Shown here: positions 31,423-33,317 of the stretch, piece by piece
Position numbering within the stretch: position 1 is the first letter of the stretch
How the letters are laid out: each line of letters starts with the position of its first letter
Assembly (NCBI GenBank): GCA_019187195.1
Contig: JABAQT010000104.1
Coordinates: forward strand, 1 to 33,317
From: Bryobacteraceae bacterium
GTDB taxonomy: Bacteria; Acidobacteriota; Terriglobia; Bryobacterales; Bryobacteraceae
Length of the DNA stretch: 33,317 bases
Direction of reading: 5' to 3'
Position numbers and translations under genes: made by a program
The notes under the pieces: generated by a model
What the model saw: only the letters and a program-made list of their open reading frames with translations
The model's database searches: none
Told to the model about the DNA's origin: nothing

Positions 31423-33288
31423 ATGATGCCAAATCTGGGACGCGCCGTGAAATATGACGTGATTGTCGTGGGCGCCGGCCACGCGGGCTGTGAAGCCGCG
31501 CGCGCCAGCGCGCGGATGGGGCTGCGCACGTCCATAATCACGATGAACCTTGATCTGATTGCGCAGATGTCCTGCAATCCGGCGATTGGGGGTATCGCCA
31601 AAGGTCACCTGGTAAGGGAAGTGGACGCGATGGGCGGCGCGATGGGGGAGGTGGCGGATGCTGTTGGCATTCAGTTCCGGCTGCTGAACACCAGCCGCGG
31701 CCCCGCGGTCTGGTCGCCGCGTGCGCAATGCGACAAGAAGCAGTACCGGCTAAGAATGCGGGAAGTGCTGGAGAGGGAAGCGAACCTGCGGATTCTGCAG
31801 GCGGAAGTGGCCGGGCTCTGGATCGAGCAGGAGGTGATCCAGGGAGTACATCTAAGGGATGGTAGAAGTATCGCATCCTACTGTGTAATTGTAACGACCG
31901 GTACATTTCTGAACGGAATCGCCCATGTAGGCGAGAAGCAATACAGTTGTGGACGCAATGGCGAGGCGCCATCGCAGTTGTTGGGTGAGCAATTGCGTGC
32001 GCTCGGCCTCGATTGGACCCGATTGAAGACCGGGACTCCACCGCGCTTGGACGGGCGGACGATTGATTGGGCTCGCTTCGAAGCGCAGCATGGTGATCCT
32101 GAGCCGACTCCGTTCAGTTTTCTGACGGGAAAGATCGAGCGGCAGCAGGCGCCATGCTATGTCGCTTATACGACCGAAGAGACTCATCGGGTTCTTCGAG
32201 AGGCGATTCACCGGTCGCCACTGTACAGCGGGCAGATACAGGGCGTGGGGCCACGGTACTGCCCTTCTATTGAAGATAAGATTGTGAAGTTCCCGGATAA
32301 GTCGAGGCATCAGATTTTTCTGGAGCCGGAAGGCCTCGACACCTATGAGGTGTATGTGAACGGTATGTCGACGAGCATGCCGATCGATGTGCAAGCGGCG
32401 ATGGTGGCGAGTGTGCCTGGTTTGCAGGATGCGGAGATGATCCGCCCTGGCTACGCGATTGAGTATGATGCGATCGATCCCAGGGAATTGAATCACGCGC
32501 TGATGGTGCGGCGGATCGCGGGGCTGTTCCTGGCGGGGCAGATCAATGGCACTTCGGGCTACGAGGAAGCCGCTTGCCAGGGATTGTTGGCTGGAGTGAA
32601 TGCCTGGTGCTGGCTGGGGGGGACGGATCCTCTGTTGATCCGCAGGTCCGAGGGCTACACGGGGATCCTGGTTGACGATTTGGTGACGAAGGGCGCGGAG
32701 GAACCGTACCGGATGTTCACCTCCCGCGCGGAATTCAGATTGCACCTTCGGATTGATAATGCCGATGAACGGCTAACACCCATTCTTCACCGATGCGGGA
32801 TCGTGTCATCGGAGCGATGGGCATTGTATGAGAAGAAGCGCAGACAGAAGGCTTTGGTTCTGAACTGGCTGAATGAACAGCGTGTGAACCGGAGTGAGTT
32901 GGCGCTAGCCGGGGATGATCGCCCGGTTTACGCGGTCTGGCTACGACGCCCCGAGGCGCGGATTGAACAGGTGGCGGGGATGGTGCGGGAGTTTCTGGGC
33001 GAGGAACCGGCGCCTGGCCTATTGACAACGATAGAGACGGAATTGAAGTATGCGGGCTACATTGAGCAACAGCAGCGACAAATGAGGCGGCTTCGCGATT
33101 CCGAGGAGCGTAGGATCCCGGATGCGTTGGAGTTCGGGTCGATCCCTGGCATCAGCCGGGAGGTTTCGGAAAAGTTGTCCCGTGTGCGGCCGGAGACGTT
33201 AGGGCAAGCCGGACGGATCCCCGGAGTGACGCCCGCAGCCGTGGCCGTACTGGCCGTGTATCTGGATCTGCACGGGCGAGGGGTATGA
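31423..33288 (+). CDS. mnmG: tRNA uridine-5-carboxymethylaminomethyl modification enzyme MnmG
   Basis: This 621-residue FAD enzyme, with MnmE, makes the cmnm5 modification at U34 of certain tRNAs. The FAD-binding motif is DVIVVGAGHAGCEAARASARMG, followed by the MnmG hallmarks MSCNPAIGGIAKGHLVREVDAMGG, SRGPAVWSPRAQCDK, TGTFLNGIAHVGE and INGTSGYEEAACQGLLAG. The C-terminal MnmE-binding helices (including ALEFGSIPGISREVSEKLSRVRPETLGQA, given here as motif range 567-595) are present, so the length is near normal. A second possible start is GTG at 31447 (VKYDVIVVG). AAGG before the ATG supports 31423. The stop overlaps the next start as ATGA. mnmG is often near the origin, in line with dnaA in this window. 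Confidence 0.97.
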   Translation: MMPNLGRAVKYDVIVVGAGHAGCEAARASARMGLRTSIITMNLDLIAQMSCNPAIGGIAKGHLVREVDAMGGAMGEVADAVGIQFRLLNTSRGPAVWSPRAQCDKKQYRLRMREVLEREANLRILQAEVAGLWIEQEVIQGVHLRDGRSIASYCVIVTTGTFLNGIAHVGEKQYSCGRNGEAPSQLLGEQLRALGLDWTRLKTGTPPRLDGRTIDWARFEAQHGDPEPTPFSFLTGKIERQQAPCYVAYTTEETHRVLREAIHRSPLYSGQIQGVGPRYCPSIEDKIVKFPDKSRHQIFLEPEGLDTYEVYVNGMSTSMPIDVQAAMVASVPGLQDAEMIRPGYAIEYDAIDPRELNHALMVRRIAGLFLAGQINGTSGYEEAACQGLLAGVNAWCWLGGTDPLLIRRSEGYTGILVDDLVTKGAEEPYRMFTSRAEFRLHLRIDNADERLTPILHRCGIVSSERWALYEKKRRQKALVLNWLNEQRVNRSELALAGDDRPVYAVWLRRPEARIEQVAGMVREFLGEEPAPGLLTTIETELKYAGYIEQQQRQMRRLRDSEERRIPDALEFGSIPGISREVSEKLSRVRPETLGQAGRIPGVTPAAVAVLAVYLDLHGRGV

Positions 33289-33317
33289 GCGATTTCGCTG
33301 GCCTGCTGGCGGAGGAG
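33285..33317 (+). CDS. rsmG: Start of a gene cut by the window edge, probably rsmG
   Basis: An ATG overlaps the mnmG stop by 4 bases (ATGA), and the frame stays open for the 11 codons available (MSDFAGLLAEE). The sequence is too short to identify. The name is inferred only from the common mnmG-rsmG (gidA-gidB) order, in which the 16S rRNA G527 methyltransferase gene follows mnmG. Confidence 0.5.
   Translation, partial: MSDFAGLLAEE

Overview
The window looks like chromosomal backbone from a high-GC member of the Acidobacteriota, most like the Solibacter/Bryobacter group. This is inferred from gene content. The clues are a His-Arg-Asp type Ser/Thr kinase with a TPR tail beside an ECF sigma factor of the kind expanded in that phylum, a CehA/McbA-type metallohydrolase, a secreted GH29 fucosidase, and frequent GTG/TTG starts with weak ribosome binding sites. 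I see no insertion sequence, prophage or CRISPR array.

Layout. 1-7.5 kb: rpsT (+) with its promoter, then a leftward block of a SWIM zinc-finger protein, a SNF2 helicase, a TrmJ-like RNA methyltransferase and a two-subunit 2-oxoacid:ferredoxin oxidoreductase (korA/korB, 4-nt overlap). 7.6-9.6 kb: arginine decarboxylase speA (-). 9.7-16.1 kb: a rightward run with three secreted proteins (PHP-type hydrolase, SIMPL protein, fucosidase) and a shortened SecA-like ATPase. 16.1-21.5 kb: a replication-origin type cluster transcribed leftward, dnaA-dnaN-gyrB without recF, with DnaA-box-like sequences on both sides of dnaA and a strong terminator after dnaA. 21.5-22.5 kb: tRNA-Gly(GCC), a small unknown protein and a YggX-like iron-trafficking protein (+). 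22.5-25.75 kb: a compact leftward operon of peroxiredoxin, radical SAM protein and ATP-grasp ligase. 25.9-30.1 kb: a small unknown protein (+), a TPR kinase (-), an ECF sigma factor (-) and tRNA-Arg(CCU) (-). 30.1-33.3 kb: purD (-, TTG start) divergent from mnmG (+), which overlaps the start of what is probably rsmG at the right edge.

The most interesting system is the 22.5-25.75 kb operon. Conventional translation ends the radical SAM gene at a UGA at 23772-23770. Reading that UGA as selenocysteine extends the protein 12 residues and produces the tail Cys-Sec-Ala-Glu-Pro. The next stop is then three bases before the ATG of the ATP-grasp gene. A 7-bp hairpin with a GGC loop starts 13 nt after the UGA (loop at 20 nt), where a bacterial SECIS element belongs. 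I therefore annotate this gene as a selenoprotein. The hairpin lies just ahead of the ATP-grasp start, so expression of that gene may depend on selenium through read-through coupling. The adjacent peroxiredoxin overlaps the radical SAM start by 4 nt, suggesting a redox-linked pathway with an unknown product.

The housekeeping genes dnaA, dnaN, gyrB, mnmG and probably rsmG fit a location near the chromosomal origin.
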